NCBI GenBank assembly: GCA_020425085.1
Contig: JAGQRW010000004.1
Coordinates: forward strand, 186,001 to 250,000
Direction: 5' to 3'
Length of the DNA: 64,000 bases
Source of the DNA: Paracoccaceae bacterium
GTDB lineage: Bacteria > Pseudomonadota > Alphaproteobacteria > Rhodobacterales > Rhodobacteraceae
The position numbers and the translations under genes are program-made. The stretch's first letter is position 1, and the number at the start of each line of letters is the position of its first letter. Under the pieces are notes generated by a model, which ran no database searches, had not been told where the DNA came from, and saw only the letters and a program-made list of their open reading frames with translations. Below, piece by piece: positions 52,093 through 62,646 of this stretch.

Positions 52093-52121
52093 CACCCGCG
52101 CCACGCTGGCGCGGGTCTCTT
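52093..52121 (+). terminator. Probable terminator of the sulfhydrylase gene
   Basis: A perfect 10-bp stem ACCCGCGCCA (52093-52102) / TGGCGCGGGT (52106-52115) with loop CGC and a short CTCTT tail. The tail is weak in T residues. Confidence 0.62.
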
Positions 52122-52191
52122 GCCGTTCCCCCTCTTGCTCCCTCGGGCGCACTCGCCTAAAACCCGAGGCAGTATCAGAACGGAAAATCCC

Positions 52192-53706
52192 ATGCTCGAC
52201 CTTGCCTATACCGCCCCCAGGGCCAAAACAATCGCTGGTGCCCGCCATGACTGGGAACTGGTGATCGGCATGGAGGTGCATGCCCAGGTCGCCAGCAACG
52301 CCAAGCTGTTTTCCGGCGCATCCACCAAATTCGGCGCAGAACCCAATTCAAACGTCGCCTTTGTTGATGCAGGCATGCCGGGGATGCTGCCGGTGATCAA
52401 CGAATTCTGCGTTGAACAGGCGGTGCGCACCGGCCTTGGCATCAATGCGGTGATCAACAAGTTCAGCCAGTTTGACCGCAAGAATTATTTCTACCCCGAC
52501 TTGCCGCAAGGCTATCAGATCAGCCAGCTTTACCACCCCATCATTGGCGAGGGTGAGGTGCTGGTGGAAATGGGCAAGGGCGAGGCGCGACTGGTTCGTA
52601 TTGAACGTATCCATCTGGAACAGGATGCGGGCAAATCGGTGCATGACATGGATCCGAACATGTCGTTTGTCGATCTCAACCGCACCGGCGTTGCCCTGAT
52701 GGAAATCGTCAGCCGCCCCGACATTCGCGGCCCGGAAGAAGCCGCGGCATATGTCGTCAAGCTGCGTCAAATCCTGCGCTATCTTGGCACTTGTGACGGC
52801 AACATGCAGAACGGCAATCTCAGGGCCGATGTCAACGTATCGGTCTGCCGACCAGGGGATTATGAGAAATTCCGCGACAGCGACAACGATTTCAGCCTGC
52901 TGGGAACTCGCTGTGAAATCAAGAACATGAACTCCATGCGCTTCATTCAGGCAGCAATTGAGTTTGAGGCACGGCGTCAGATCGCCATTCTGGAAGACGG
53001 CGGCAGTATCACGCAGGAAACCCGGCTTTACGATCCTGACAAGAACGAAACCCGCTCCATGCGCTCCAAGGAAGAGGCGCATGACTACCGCTATTTCCCC
53101 TGCCCGGATCTGTTGCCCCTGACCATTGAACAGGACTGGATCGACCGCATCAAGGCTGGCCTGCCGGAACTGCCGGACGCCAAGAAGGCGCGGTTCGTCA
53201 GCCAATACGGCATGACGGAATACGATGCAGGCGTTCTGACCGCCGATGTCGCCAACGCCGCCTATTTTGAAGACGTGGCGGATGGCCGTGACGGCAAACA
53301 GGCCGCCAACTGGGTGATCAACGAGCTGTTTGGTCGGCTGAACAAGGACGGGTTGACCATAGAATCCAGCCCGGTTTCCGCCAGCCAGCTTGGCGGTATT
53401 CTTGACCTCATTGCAGCCGATACCATCTCCGGCAAAATCGCCAAGGAATTGTTCGAGATTGTCTATTCCGAAGGTGGTGATCCAGGGAAAATCGTCGAGG
53501 CGCGCGGTCTGAAACAGGTCACCGATACCGGCGCCATCGAGGCGGCGCTGGATCAGATCATCGCCGACAACCCCGCACAGGTTGAAAAGGCCAGAGAGAA
53601 CCCGAAACTGGCGGGCTGGTTTGTCGGCCAAGTGATGAAAGCGACCGGCGGCAAGGCTAACCCCAAGGCGGTGAATGCGCTGGTGGCGTCGAAGCTTGGC
53701 CAATAA
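52192..53706 (+). CDS. gatB: Aspartyl/glutamyl-tRNA amidotransferase subunit B
   Basis: Kinase/ATPase-like subunit of GatCAB, which amidates Glu-tRNA(Gln) and Asp-tRNA(Asn). The 504 aa show the family start [20 protein letters not shown], then [35 protein letters not shown], and [20 protein letters not shown]; the zinc-type loop is less clear. The C-terminal tRNA-binding YqeY-like tail ends [21 protein letters not shown] 52192 is chosen because the family N-terminus starts there; an in-frame codon at 52120 gives unrelated residues. gatA and gatC are not adjacent. A 13-base sequence that includes the stop codon is repeated just downstream. Confidence 0.96.
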   Translation: MLDLAYTAPRAKTIAGARHDWELVIGMEVHAQVASNAKLFSGASTKFGAEPNSNVAFVDAGMPGMLPVINEFCVEQAVRTGLGINAVINKFSQFDRKNYFYPDLPQGYQISQLYHPIIGEGEVLVEMGKGEARLVRIERIHLEQDAGKSVHDMDPNMSFVDLNRTGVALMEIVSRPDIRGPEEAAAYVVKLRQILRYLGTCDGNMQNGNLRADVNVSVCRPGDYEKFRDSDNDFSLLGTRCEIKNMNSMRFIQAAIEFEARRQIAILEDGGSITQETRLYDPDKNETRSMRSKEEAHDYRYFPCPDLLPLTIEQDWIDRIKAGLPELPDAKKARFVSQYGMTEYDAGVLTADVANAAYFEDVADGRDGKQAANWVINELFGRLNKDGLTIESSPVSASQLGGILDLIAADTISGKIAKELFEIVYSEGGDPGKIVEARGLKQVTDTGAIEAALDQIIADNPAQVEKARENPKLAGWFVGQVMKATGGKANPKAVNALVASKLGQ

Positions 53707-54017
53707 ATTGCCATAATTGGCGGCCCTGACCAATAAATTGCCTGCCGGCCGGACAGCGGCTGTGATTCTTCTCTGCCGTTGTCAGCGGGGCATGGGCGTT
53801 CAGCCATAAACCCCGCAATATCAACCCGTTGCCGTAATGCTGAAAACAGTACGAGGCGGGACATGGTGAATTTCGAGCCAGAACCCGACAAGATCACAAC
53901 GCTTGCAACACCTGGTTGGGGTCGATTGCGAAACAATCTGTTTCACGCCATGAATTTGACACTATTCTGCCATTATTGCATATTCGATCCGGGGCGTTGC
54001 CGTAGGCAGTATTTAGT
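53707..54017. other. 311-base gap with a short direct repeat
   Basis: CCAATAAATTGCC occurs at 53700-53712, spanning the gatB stop, and again at 53730-53742, a 30-base offset. The rest holds the promoter region of the RTX gene. Short frames are present but none is supportable. Confidence 0.55.
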
Positions 54018-56720
54018 ATGTCATTCGATGTTTACAGCGACCGGAAGCTCGCTACATTTCTTCATTCTTACGACACTCTGTCGGCGGCATTGGCGGCGCT
54101 GGAGCGTGACAACGCGCTGGTGCTTGAATCCAGCTATGTGTTTGATCACCCGATCCGCATCAGTGTCGAAAATATCGCGCTGTTCAGTTATGGCGATGGT
54201 GCCAGCTATGTGCTTGACCAGACGATAAGCCGGTTCCGGCTTGGCGGCGATGGCGACAGCAGCATCACGGTTCTGGGAAATGGCAGCAATATCTGGGGCA
54301 ATAACGGCAATGATTCCATGCTCGGAAGCGGCGGTCGGGACATCCTGCGTGGTAACGGAGGCGATGATTTTCTGGTCGGTGGCGGTGGCTGCGATTCGCT
54401 GAAGGGCGGTAATGGCAATGATTTCCTGCTGGCAGGTGCCGGGCGGGACAATCTTTCCGGTGGCAAAGGCGATGATTTTCTGGTCGCCACCCAAGGCAAG
54501 AACCACCTGTTCGGAAACGCGGGCGCCGATCAGTTCGTGGTCGGCCTTGCTGACAGCAACCAAACCTATCTGCGCGATTTCTCGCTGAACGATGGTGACA
54601 TGCTGCACCTGACCGGTGCTGGCGAAATAACTTCGTTGGCCGGTCTGATGACGATTGCCGACATTTCACAAAATGGCAATGACACCCTGATAGCGCTTGA
54701 CAACAGTTCGATCGAAATCCGTGATTTCGATTTGTCGAACCTTGCCGACGTTCCGCTGACCTTTGGCAGCCTTGGCGATATCCCGAATTATAACCTGGTT
54801 GAGCCGGGTGAATTCAGTTTCACCGATTTCGGCAACTTTCTGGCCAGCGGCCTTGCCGATTTTCTGACCGAGGTCGATATCGACGGCACCACCTATCGCA
54901 TCCGCCAGGATGAACCGCTGCATGACGGCTACAAATACCTCGATGGCGGTGGCAGTTGGTGGTCGCCCGACTATTTCGTTCTGGTCGCTGCCGGACAATC
55001 CAACATGCTGGGCGCCGGGGTTGGCGGTGACATGTCGCTGGATGGCAATGTCATCACCTATGACTGGGTTAATGGCCAGATGATCCATGCGGATTACGGC
55101 GCGGCACCTGCCGGCGGTCTGGGGGTTCGCACCGGGGCCACCCTCAGGAACAATCTCTACTTTCCGCTTGCCAACCACCTGACCGAGGAACTCGACCGCC
55201 CGGTTCTGGTGATCGCCCGCCCGGTCAGCGGTTCGCGCATCGACAGTTGGCTGGTGGACGGTGAAAACGCCACCCCCGGTGTCCACTGGTTCGATCTGAC
55301 TGCCGATGTCACCGACGTTCTGGCCAGCATAGGACAGGACAAGATCGACCTTTTCACCTGGTTGCAGGGCGAAAGCGATTATCCGGTACCACACGAGGTT
55401 TTCAAACAGAAATTCCTTGATTTCATGGCTCAGGTACGGGGGGCCGACTGGGCAGATGCGGATACCGCCATGCTGATCGGGGAATTGTCGCGCGAGGGCG
55501 TCAATTTCAACCAGAACCGGGTTTTTCAGGAAATCGAGCTTGAGGAAACCAACCCCAATCTTGGTTTCGTAAGTTCAACCGGGCTAAGCACCTTCGATAT
55601 TCCCGGTGTGCATTTCGATGGCACATCACTGGTGGATTATGGTTATGAACGCTTCTGGGCGGAATACTTGCGTATCCTTCAGGAACGCATGGAACCCGGC
55701 AGCAGCGACATTGCAAATTCTGCACCCGAATTTGTTCAGGGTTCCGCCCCGCCAGCCGAAATCAACCTGATGGAAGGGGGCGAGATTCGCCTTGATGTCG
55801 CCAGCTATTTCAGCGACCCGGATGGCGATCAGATGTATTTCTACAGCTATCTCAGCAAACGCGGCCATTACCTTGACACCACCAGTGGCGATGAAATCGT
55901 CATCCGCCCAGGTTTTGCCGACAGCGGCAGCTATACCCTGACCATCTATGCCAGCGACTATTACCTTGACGGCGACAGCTTTGATATTCGTCTGAATATT
56001 CTGGAAAATACCCCACTGATTCAGGCCTGGTCCAACCGCAATTTCGACACGGCGATGGGCGCCTATCTGAACATTGACCTCGCGCAAGAGGCGCTCAGCC
56101 GCAACCGGGGTATCGAGATTCTGGATCAGTCGGCAATTTCACTTAACGGGCCGAACAACATTTCAATCGACACACTGCATATCAAGGGAGCGGCCGGTCT
56201 GAACGGCCAGTTCACCCTGATCGGCCCGGCCTATCGCGCCTATCTGTATGGCCAGGCTGATTTCGATTATACCGGCAACGCCAAAGACAACCTGATCATT
56301 GGCAATGACGGCGACAACATTCTGATTGGGCTGACCGGTAAAGACCGGCTTTATGGCGGGCAAGGTGATGATACGCTTGTCGGTGGTGCGGGAAATGACA
56401 CGCTATACGGCGATGCCGGAAATGACGTATTCTACGGCGGCAGCGGTGTCGATCAGGTCTGGGGCGGCGACGGGGCCGATGTCTTCCATTTCAGCCACGG
56501 CGATGAGGATTTGCGCATCCGCGATTTTGATCACGCCACCGAAGCGGATCAAATCGTGATCAGCGGTTTCAGCGGCATTACCGATTTCGCAAGTTTCCTT
56601 GACGGGGTGGATTTCCGCCAATCGCTGAACCGCCTGATCGTGGATTTTCCTGACGATCGGCTGCTGGTCTATGACGTGACCGAAGCGGACCTGACGGCAG
56701 ACATGTTCATCTTTGTCTGA
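54018..56720 (+). CDS. RTX protein with embedded SGNH/SASA-type acetylesterase domain
   Basis: A 900-aa protein with no signal peptide, a type I secretion substrate by design. N-terminal RTX nonapeptides lie at about 90-170 (GNNGNDSMLGSGGRDILRGN). Residues about 315-560 match the SASA/DUF303 carbohydrate-esterase domain: block I VAAGQSNMLGAG with nucleophile S328, ARPVSGSRIDSWL, TWLQGESDYPVP, and the late IPGVHFDG with H532. Residues about 580-680 look like a cadherin/Ig-type domain (DVASYFSDPDGDQMYFYSYL). A second RTX block (about 755-830) precedes the C-terminal secretion region, which ends FIFV. It should deacetylate glycans or sialic-acid-like sugars outside the cell, with calcium-driven folding. 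T1SS genes are not in the window. Confidence 0.88.
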   Translation: MSFDVYSDRKLATFLHSYDTLSAALAALERDNALVLESSYVFDHPIRISVENIALFSYGDGASYVLDQTISRFRLGGDGDSSITVLGNGSNIWGNNGNDSMLGSGGRDILRGNGGDDFLVGGGGCDSLKGGNGNDFLLAGAGRDNLSGGKGDDFLVATQGKNHLFGNAGADQFVVGLADSNQTYLRDFSLNDGDMLHLTGAGEITSLAGLMTIADISQNGNDTLIALDNSSIEIRDFDLSNLADVPLTFGSLGDIPNYNLVEPGEFSFTDFGNFLASGLADFLTEVDIDGTTYRIRQDEPLHDGYKYLDGGGSWWSPDYFVLVAAGQSNMLGAGVGGDMSLDGNVITYDWVNGQMIHADYGAAPAGGLGVRTGATLRNNLYFPLANHLTEELDRPVLVIARPVSGSRIDSWLVDGENATPGVHWFDLTADVTDVLASIGQDKIDLFTWLQGESDYPVPHEVFKQKFLDFMAQVRGADWADADTAMLIGELSREGVNFNQNRVFQEIELEETNPNLGFVSSTGLSTFDIPGVHFDGTSLVDYGYERFWAEYLRILQERMEPGSSDIANSAPEFVQGSAPPAEINLMEGGEIRLDVASYFSDPDGDQMYFYSYLSKRGHYLDTTSGDEIVIRPGFADSGSYTLTIYASDYYLDGDSFDIRLNILENTPLIQAWSNRNFDTAMGAYLNIDLAQEALSRNRGIEILDQSAISLNGPNNISIDTLHIKGAAGLNGQFTLIGPAYRAYLYGQADFDYTGNAKDNLIIGNDGDNILIGLTGKDRLYGGQGDDTLVGGAGNDTLYGDAGNDVFYGGSGVDQVWGGDGADVFHFSHGDEDLRIRDFDHATEADQIVISGFSGITDFASFLDGVDFRQSLNRLIVDFPDDRLLVYDVTEADLTADMFIFV

Positions 56721-56750
56721 CCACGGCAACACGTTCGACCTGCCAGGAAC

Positions 56751-57008
56751 CTAGCCGGAAATTTCCAGCGACAGCGCGTGAATACGGGCCACCAGCGCCG
56801 GCGTCAGCGCCGCATGCACCGCGCGGTGCCGTGCCACCCGGTTCATGTCGTGAAATGCCGCCGCCCGGATGGTCACGCTGAAATGCGTCTCACCACCCTC
56901 GCGCCAGCCGGCATGGCCACGATGGCTCTCGCTTACATCCGCCACCTCCAGGTGTTCAGGCGCAAATGCCCCGGTCAGTTTTTCGGTGATCTCATCTGCT
57001 ATGCGCAT
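56751..57008 (-). CDS. BolA family protein
   Basis: An 85-aa BolA protein: MRIADEITEKLTGAFAPEHL, then VSESHRGHAGW and the helix-turn region VARHRAVHAALTPAL with the conserved HA segment. BolA partners with monothiol glutaredoxins in Fe-S trafficking and iron regulation. GAGGAAAAA precedes ATG 57008. It diverges from the J-domain gene over 93 bases, an arrangement I recall from Rhodobacterales. Confidence 0.93.
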   Translation of the reverse strand: MRIADEITEKLTGAFAPEHLEVADVSESHRGHAGWREGGETHFSVTIRAAAFHDMNRVARHRAVHAALTPALVARIHALSLEISG

Positions 57009-57101
57009 TTTTTCCTCGAATTCTTCGTTTCTCTCTTGGCCTCGGCCACAGAAACATTAAACTGCGTGATCCGAATATAAAAGGAAAGGAGTGATCGGAA
57101 C

Positions 57102-57761
57102 ATGGTTCGTCGCACCCCGTTCGAATTTGATATTTCCGTTTCCGCCGACAAGAAACGCCGATCACGCGGGCGACGCGGCATGTCGGGCGCCTTTGACACC
57201 TCGTCACGCATTTGCGAACATGACGGCTGCGGCGAGCCGGGCAAGTATCGCGCGCCAAAACATCCTGATAACCTTGAAGAATTTTACTGGTTCTGCCTGA
57301 CACATGTGCGCGAATACAACCTGAAATGGAACTTTTTCGAGAACCATTCCGAGGCCGAACTGGAACGCCAGTTCGCCGCCGACCGGGTATGGGACCGGCC
57401 CACCAAACCGTTCGGCAAAGCGGGCGAAAACAATCAGGGCGCCACCGCCGAGGCCCGCGCATGGGCGCGTCTGGGAATTGACGACCCGATGGAGGTTCTG
57501 GGTGAAAACGCCACCCGCAACCCCGGCACCGGGCGCGGTCAGGCAGGCAGCCGCCGCCTGCCACCAACCGAACGCCGGGCCCTCGACATCCTTGACGCCA
57601 AGGATCACTGGACCAAGGCCGAGATTCGCAAGCAATACAAATCGCTGGTCAAGGATCTGCATCCCGACATGAACGGTGGCAATCGCGACGACGAAGACCG
57701 CCTGCAAGAGGTCGTCTGGGCCTGGGAACAGATCAAGGAAAGCCACAGCTTCAAGGTGTGA
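57102..57761 (+). CDS. J-domain protein with N-terminal zinc-knuckle-like cysteines
   Basis: A 219-aa protein with the J domain at the C-terminus: ALDILDAKDHWTKAEIRKQY and the HPD motif at 187-189 (KDLHPDMNGG). The N-terminal half is unusual: C38, H40 and C43 (ICEHDGCGEPG) and C65 and H68 (WFCLTHVREYN) could bind zinc. So it is not a canonical DnaJ, which has the J domain first and four CXXCXGXG repeats. It should recruit Hsp70 (DnaK) to some client; bolA diverges upstream and cobS follows after 147 bases. Confidence 0.9.
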   Translation: MVRRTPFEFDISVSADKKRRSRGRRGMSGAFDTSSRICEHDGCGEPGKYRAPKHPDNLEEFYWFCLTHVREYNLKWNFFENHSEAELERQFAADRVWDRPTKPFGKAGENNQGATAEARAWARLGIDDPMEVLGENATRNPGTGRGQAGSRRLPPTERRALDILDAKDHWTKAEIRKQYKSLVKDLHPDMNGGNRDDEDRLQEVVWAWEQIKESHSFKV

Positions 57762-57908
57762 ACACCGGGCTGGCCGACCTGATTTGACCCAAGCAGAACG
57801 CCGGGCCTCTGCCCTTGCGTCCCGGTTCAATATGCGCCACTAAACAGAAGTCGGGCCAGCCGGTTTTGCCCCTGCCCGCAATGCAACTGAACGATACGGA
57901 CCCGCGAC

Positions 57909-58877
57909 ATGACCCTGGTAGAGCCAACCAAACGTTTTTCAGTATCCGAGCTTTTCGGCTTTGATACCAACATGGAAGTTTACGGCTTTGCCGAACGCGC
58001 CGACCGGGTGCCTGAAATTGACCCGACCTACAAGTTCGACCCCGACACCACGCTGGCGATTCTTGCCGGTTTTTCCCACAATCGGCGGGTGATGATCCAA
58101 GGCTATCACGGCACCGGCAAATCCACCCATATCGAACAGGTGGCAGCGCATCTGAACTGGCAATGTGTGCGGGTCAATCTGGACAGCCATATCAGCCGCA
58201 TCGACCTGATCGGCAAGGACGCGATCAAGCTGAAGGACGGCAAGCAGGTGACCGAGTTCCACGAGGGCATCCTGCCTTGGGCGCTCAGGAACCCGGTGGC
58301 CATCGTCTTTGACGAATACGATGCTGGCCGCCCCGACGTGATGTTCGTGATCCAGCGGGTGCTGGAGCATGACGGCAAGCTGACGCTTCTGGACCAGAAC
58401 GAGATCATCACCCCGCATCCGAGTTTCCGTCTGTTCGCCACCGCCAACACGGTCGGCCTCGGCGACACGACCGGGCTTTATCACGGCGTGCAGCAGATCA
58501 ACCAGGCGCAGATGGACCGCTGGTCGCTGGTTGCGACGCTGAACTATCTCAGCCACGACGCCGAGGCTGCGATCGTTCTGGCCAAAAACCCGCATTACAA
58601 CACCGACAAGGGCCGCAAGACCATCAGCCAGATGGTCACCGTTGCCGACCTCAGCCGCAATTCGTTCATGAACGGCGACATTTCAACGGTTATGAGCCCC
58701 AGAACCGTCATCAACTGGGCCCAGAACGCCGAAATCTTCAAAAGCGTCGGCTTTGCCTTTCGCGTCACCTTCCTCAACAAATGCGACGAACTGGAACGCC
58801 AGACCGTGGCCGAATTCTACCAGCGCTGCTTTGACGAGGAATTGCCGGAAAGTGCGGCCAGTGTTAGCCTTGGATAA
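57909..58877 (+). CDS. cobS: Cobaltochelatase subunit CobS
   Basis: AAA+ ATPase subunit of the aerobic cobaltochelatase, which with CobT and CobN inserts cobalt into hydrogenobyrinic acid a,c-diamide. The 322 aa contain Walker [10 protein letters not shown] (residues 65-73, with K71), the segment [19 protein letters not shown], Walker [15 protein letters not shown], and the sensor-type [13 protein letters not shown]. The stop overlaps the cobT start by one base (TAATG), so subunits are coupled in translation. cobN is elsewhere. Confidence 0.96.
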   Translation: MTLVEPTKRFSVSELFGFDTNMEVYGFAERADRVPEIDPTYKFDPDTTLAILAGFSHNRRVMIQGYHGTGKSTHIEQVAAHLNWQCVRVNLDSHISRIDLIGKDAIKLKDGKQVTEFHEGILPWALRNPVAIVFDEYDAGRPDVMFVIQRVLEHDGKLTLLDQNEIITPHPSFRLFATANTVGLGDTTGLYHGVQQINQAQMDRWSLVATLNYLSHDAEAAIVLAKNPHYNTDKGRKTISQMVTVADLSRNSFMNGDISTVMSPRTVINWAQNAEIFKSVGFAFRVTFLNKCDELERQTVAEFYQRCFDEELPESAASVSLG

Positions 58878-60763
58878 TGGCCAACAAACCCGACAACCCG
58901 GCTGAACCCTTCAAGAAGGCCCTGACCGAGGCCACCAGGGCAATGGCCAACGACGCCGAGATCAGCGTCTCATATTCGCTTGATCCGCCGGGAATAACCA
59001 ACGATACCATGCGTCTGCCGCAGGTGACCCGAAGGATGACCCGCGATGAGGTGATGCTGGCGCGCGGCACCGCCGACGCCTATGCGCTGCATCTGAGATA
59101 TCATAACGCGGTCACCCACAACAAATACGCCCCCACCGGCCCGATGGCGCGGGAACTATACGAGGCAATGGAAACAGCCCGTTGCGAAGCGATGGGTGCC
59201 CGCGCCATGCCGGGAACCGCCGGCAATATCGACGCCAAGATCGCCAGCGAAGCAGCCAGGCTCGGCTTTGCCGATATTTCCGACCGCGCCCAGGCACCGC
59301 TGGCCACCGCCGCCGGTTATCTTGTGCGTCATCTGGCCACCGGCCGCGACCTGCCCAAGGGGGCGGACAACGTCATGGAACTCTGGCGCGACTTCATGGA
59401 GGCCGAGGCCGGCGCCAACATGGAAACCGTCAACCAGGTTCTGGACGATCAAATCGAATTCGCCCGCCTGGCGCGACGCATCATCGACGATCTCGGCTAT
59501 GGCGACCAGCTTGGCGAAGACCCCGACAATCAGGATCAGGACCAGGAAGATTCGGCCGAACAGGATGCCGAAGAACAGGAACAACCCGACAGTGAAGGCA
59601 GCGACGAGCAGGACCATTCCGACGAGATGGAGGAAAACCCCGACGACCAGTCGGGCGAAACCGATGAAACCCAGGCCCAGATCGCCATGGAAGACATGGA
59701 AGACATGGAAATGTCGGACGAGGCGGAAATGGCCGATGGCGAACCGCCTCTGGATGCACCTCCTCCACCGCCGATCTCTGACGCCGATCCCAATTACCGG
59801 GTCTACACCACCAGTTTCGACGAGGAAATCCGCGCCGAAGATCTGGCCGAACCGGTGGAACTGGAACGACTGCGCGCCTATCTCGACCAGCAGCTTGAAC
59901 CCCTGAAGGGGGCGGTGTCGCGCCTTGCCAACAAGTTGCAGCGTCGCCTTCAGGCGCAACAGAACCGATCCTGGCTGTTCGATCTGGAAGAGGGAATTCT
60001 CGATGCCGGCCGTCTGGCACGGGTGGTTGCCAACCCGACCACGCCACTCTCGTTCAAGCAGGAACAGGAAATGGAGTTCCGCGATACCGTGGTGACACTG
60101 CTGTTGGACAATTCCGGCTCGATGCGCGGTCGCCCGATTTCGATCGCCGCCATCTGTGCCGATGTTCTGGCGCGAACCCTCGAACGCTGCCAGGTCAAGG
60201 TGGAAATCCTCGGCTTCACCACCCGCGCCTGGAAAGGCGGCCAGAGCCGCGAAAAATGGCTGGCCGAAGGCCGCAGCCAGACGCCGGGGCGGCTGAACGA
60301 CCTCAGGCACATCATCTACAAAAGCGCCGATGCCCCCTGGCGCCGCACCCGCCCCAATCTCGGCCTGATGATGAAAGAGGGGTTGCTGAAGGAAAACATC
60401 GACGGCGAGGCGCTGGAATGGGCGCATCGCCGCATGCTGGCCCGCCCCGAGGCGCGGCGCATCCTTCTGGTAATCTCGGACGGCGCACCGGTTGATGACA
60501 GTACGTTATCGGTCAATTCCGCCAGTTATCTGGAAAAACACCTCCGCGACGTAATCGCTATGGTGGAACGTCGCCGAATGGTGGAACTGATCGCCATCGG
60601 CATCGGCCATGACGTCACCCGTTATTATGATCGCGCCGTCACCATCACCGATGTCGAACAACTCGCCGGCGCCATCACCGAACAACTGGCAGCCCTGTTT
60701 GACAACGACCCCCGCGCCCGCGCCCGATTCCTGGGTATCGCCCGAGTAAAACGCACAGGCTGA
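58877..60763 (+). CDS. cobT: Cobaltochelatase subunit CobT
   Basis: Partner of CobS in the cobaltochelatase chaperone ring. The 628 aa comprise an N-terminal helical domain, an acidic low-complexity stretch at about 212-310 (Asp/Glu/Gln-rich, for example [14 protein letters not shown]), and a C-terminal VWA domain with the MIDAS motif D411-x-S413-x-S415 ([11 protein letters not shown]). The final segment [20 protein letters not shown] matches the family end. It starts one base inside the cobS stop codon. Confidence 0.96.
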   Translation: MANKPDNPAEPFKKALTEATRAMANDAEISVSYSLDPPGITNDTMRLPQVTRRMTRDEVMLARGTADAYALHLRYHNAVTHNKYAPTGPMARELYEAMETARCEAMGARAMPGTAGNIDAKIASEAARLGFADISDRAQAPLATAAGYLVRHLATGRDLPKGADNVMELWRDFMEAEAGANMETVNQVLDDQIEFARLARRIIDDLGYGDQLGEDPDNQDQDQEDSAEQDAEEQEQPDSEGSDEQDHSDEMEENPDDQSGETDETQAQIAMEDMEDMEMSDEAEMADGEPPLDAPPPPPISDADPNYRVYTTSFDEEIRAEDLAEPVELERLRAYLDQQLEPLKGAVSRLANKLQRRLQAQQNRSWLFDLEEGILDAGRLARVVANPTTPLSFKQEQEMEFRDTVVTLLLDNSGSMRGRPISIAAICADVLARTLERCQVKVEILGFTTRAWKGGQSREKWLAEGRSQTPGRLNDLRHIIYKSADAPWRRTRPNLGLMMKEGLLKENIDGEALEWAHRRMLARPEARRILLVISDGAPVDDSTLSVNSASYLEKHLRDVIAMVERRRMVELIAIGIGHDVTRYYDRAVTITDVEQLAGAITEQLAALFDNDPRARARFLGIARVKRTG

Positions 60764-60787
60764 CGCCTTGCCGGTTTCTTTATTGGC

Positions 60788-60897
60788 AAAATACTCCGGG
60801 GGTTGGTGTGATTGGCGCGCCGATCACACCAAGGGGGCAGCGCCCCCTCAAGCAGCGCGCCTGCGCGCGATGCTTGGCCTCCGGCAGGAGTATTTCA
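60788..60897. repeat. Extragenic palindromic element with AAATACTCC/GGAGTATTT ends
   Basis: The interval between convergent cobT and ribD is bounded by AAAATACTCC (60788-60797) and its inverse GGAGTATTT (60887-60895). Inside lie GGTGTGAT/ATCACACC (60805-60812 and 60823-60830) around GGCGCGCC, then GGGGGC/GCCCCC (60833-60838 and 60842-60847), then alternating GC repeats. It probably terminates both transcripts. Such elements recur in Rhodobacterales genomes as I recall. Confidence 0.7.
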
Positions 60898-62016
60898 GGA
60901 ACGATGATATGCGGGCTGGCGTGACCAGATATGGAGGATATCCGGCCCCACAGTCTGGCATTCGCGCAAGATAAACCGCTGTTTGTCGGCAAGGCGACTT
61001 TGCGGCATCTCGCCAATGGCAGCGATACCATCGGCGCCAAGTGCCAGCCCCGCGGTAAAGCCGATCAGTTCATCCACAAGACCCGCCGCCAGCAGCGAAG
61101 CGGCAATCTCGCCGCCGCCTTCACAATAAACGCGGTTTAGGCCAATGGCTGCAAGCTGTGCAAGCGCGTCAATCATATCAATCCGCCCGCTTCGGCTGCT
61201 GGCGCATTCGATCAGCCTTGCGCCACAAGCTGACAATCGGTCCCGCCGGTTTACGGTTGCCGTTTCGCCATGACAGATCCAAAGCGGAATTTCGCCGGCA
61301 GTTTTTGCCAGCCTACTTTCCGGGCTCAGGCTCAGCTTGCTGTCAACCACCAACCGCACCGGTTGGCGTTCGATCCCGAGGCCGCGAACCGTCAGCATCG
61401 GATCATCCGCCTTGGCGGTGCCGCAGCCGATCATTACCGCGTCGTGGCACGAGCGCATAAGGTGGCCGATACGCCGCGCCTCAGGCCCGGTTATCCACTG
61501 GCTTTCGCCGCTTTGGCTGGAAATGCGGCCATCAAACGAGGTGGCGAGTTTCAGGCTGACGAATGGCCGCGCCGAAAGGATCCTGAGCAGGAAGCCGGCA
61601 TGGTCACGTTTTGCCTGATCGTCAAGGCAACCGGTTTCAACCCTGATGCCGGCAGCTTTCAGACGCGCATGGCCCTGCCCGGCAACGCGCGGGTCAGGAT
61701 CATCAATGGTTGAAACAACCCGGCTGACACCGGCAGCGATCAGTTTGTCGGCACAGGGCGGAGTCTGGCCGTGATGGGCGCAGGGTTCAAGCGTGACATA
61801 GACACTGGCATCTTTGGCCGCAGCCCCGGCCTCGGCCAGCGCCAGGGTTTCGGCATGTGGCCGCCCGCCCGGTTGGGTCCAGCCACGACCGACAATGCGG
61901 CCCTTGTTCACGATCACCGCCCCTACCGAAGGGTTTGGCCAGGTCTGCCCCAATCCACGACGACCCAACGAAAGAGCCAGCGCCATGAAGCGCCGATCGG
62001 TCGCATCAAACGCCAT
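60895..62016 (-). CDS. ribD: Riboflavin biosynthesis deaminase/reductase
   Basis: Bifunctional enzyme of 373 aa that deaminates the first pyrimidine-type riboflavin intermediate and reduces the ribosyl group. The deaminase half (about 1-145) binds zinc via H54 and E56 (PHAETLALA) and C79 and C88 (LEPCAHHGQTPPC). The reductase half (about 150-373) has FVSLKLATSFDGRISSQSGE, QWITGPEARRIGHLMRS and VYCEGGGEIAASLLAAGLVDE. It starts 2 bases after the nrdR stop (62019 to 62016), so nrdR-ribD is one transcription unit, a common order in proteobacteria. Its 3' end runs into the extragenic element. Confidence 0.95.
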   Translation of the reverse strand: MAFDATDRRFMALALSLGRRGLGQTWPNPSVGAVIVNKGRIVGRGWTQPGGRPHAETLALAEAGAAAKDASVYVTLEPCAHHGQTPPCADKLIAAGVSRVVSTIDDPDPRVAGQGHARLKAAGIRVETGCLDDQAKRDHAGFLLRILSARPFVSLKLATSFDGRISSQSGESQWITGPEARRIGHLMRSCHDAVMIGCGTAKADDPMLTVRGLGIERQPVRLVVDSKLSLSPESRLAKTAGEIPLWICHGETATVNRRDRLSACGARLIECASSRSGRIDMIDALAQLAAIGLNRVYCEGGGEIAASLLAAGLVDELIGFTAGLALGADGIAAIGEMPQSRLADKQRFILRECQTVGPDILHIWSRQPAYHRS

Positions 62017-62018
62017 GG

Positions 62019-62486
62019 CTATTCTTCTTCGGTCGGGGTCGGGCGCAGTTCCTGAACAAAATCCTCGAAATCATCGGCTTCCTGGAAGTTCTTGTAAACA
62101 CTGGCAAATCGTACATAGGCGACGGTGTCGATACGGGCCAGGCTTTCCATCACGATTTCGCCGATCTTATCGGATTGCACATCGGTTTCACCCAGAGATT
62201 CCAGCCGCCGCACGATGCCCGAGATCATCTGATCCACCCTTTCAGGATCAATAGGGCGTTTTTGCAAAGCGATCCGGATCGAGCGTTCCAGCTTGTCGCG
62301 GTCGAATTCTTCGCGTTTGCCGTTCTTCTTGATGACAACGAGGTCGCGTAACTGCACCCTCTCATAAGTGGTGAAACGACCGCCACAGGCCGGACAGGAA
62401 CGCCGGCGGCGGATTGCGATATGGTCTTCGGCGGGGCGACTGTCTTTGACCTGAGTGTCGATATTGCCGCAAAATGGGCAGCGCAT
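62019..62486 (-). CDS. nrdR: Ribonucleotide reductase regulator NrdR
   Basis: A 155-aa transcriptional repressor of ribonucleotide reductase genes that senses dATP/ATP. The N-terminal zinc ribbon is complete: C3, C6 (CPFC) and C31, C34 (CPAC). The ATP-cone follows at about 49-140 ([39 protein letters not shown]). The length is typical. No NrdR box pair is clear upstream of its own start. The promoter for nrdR-ribD probably lies in 62487-62646. Confidence 0.96.
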   Translation of the reverse strand: MRCPFCGNIDTQVKDSRPAEDHIAIRRRRSCPACGGRFTTYERVQLRDLVVIKKNGKREEFDRDKLERSIRIALQKRPIDPERVDQMISGIVRRLESLGETDVQSDKIGEIVMESLARIDTVAYVRFASVYKNFQEADDFEDFVQELRPTPTEEE

Positions 62487-62646
62487 GAATGATTTCCTTG
62501 TGGTTTTCGTCGAGGCTTACAGGCAGGGTTCGGCCCACTATATGCGCGCTTCAACTCTTTGTGTAGGGTATTTTATGTCCCACAACATGCTGACTTGACC
62601 CCGAACATCTATTGCCAATAATCAAACCGGCGCAAAGGGGTAATAA

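Noticed and set aside
53863-54017. Short frame MVNFEPEPDKITTLATPGWG upstream of the RTX gene
   Set aside because: No ribosome site, no recognised homology, and it runs out of frame into the RTX coding region.
62520-62580. NrdR box upstream of nrdR (CACTATAT at about 62536)
   Set aside because: Only one half of the consensus palindrome is present and no second box at the usual spacing.
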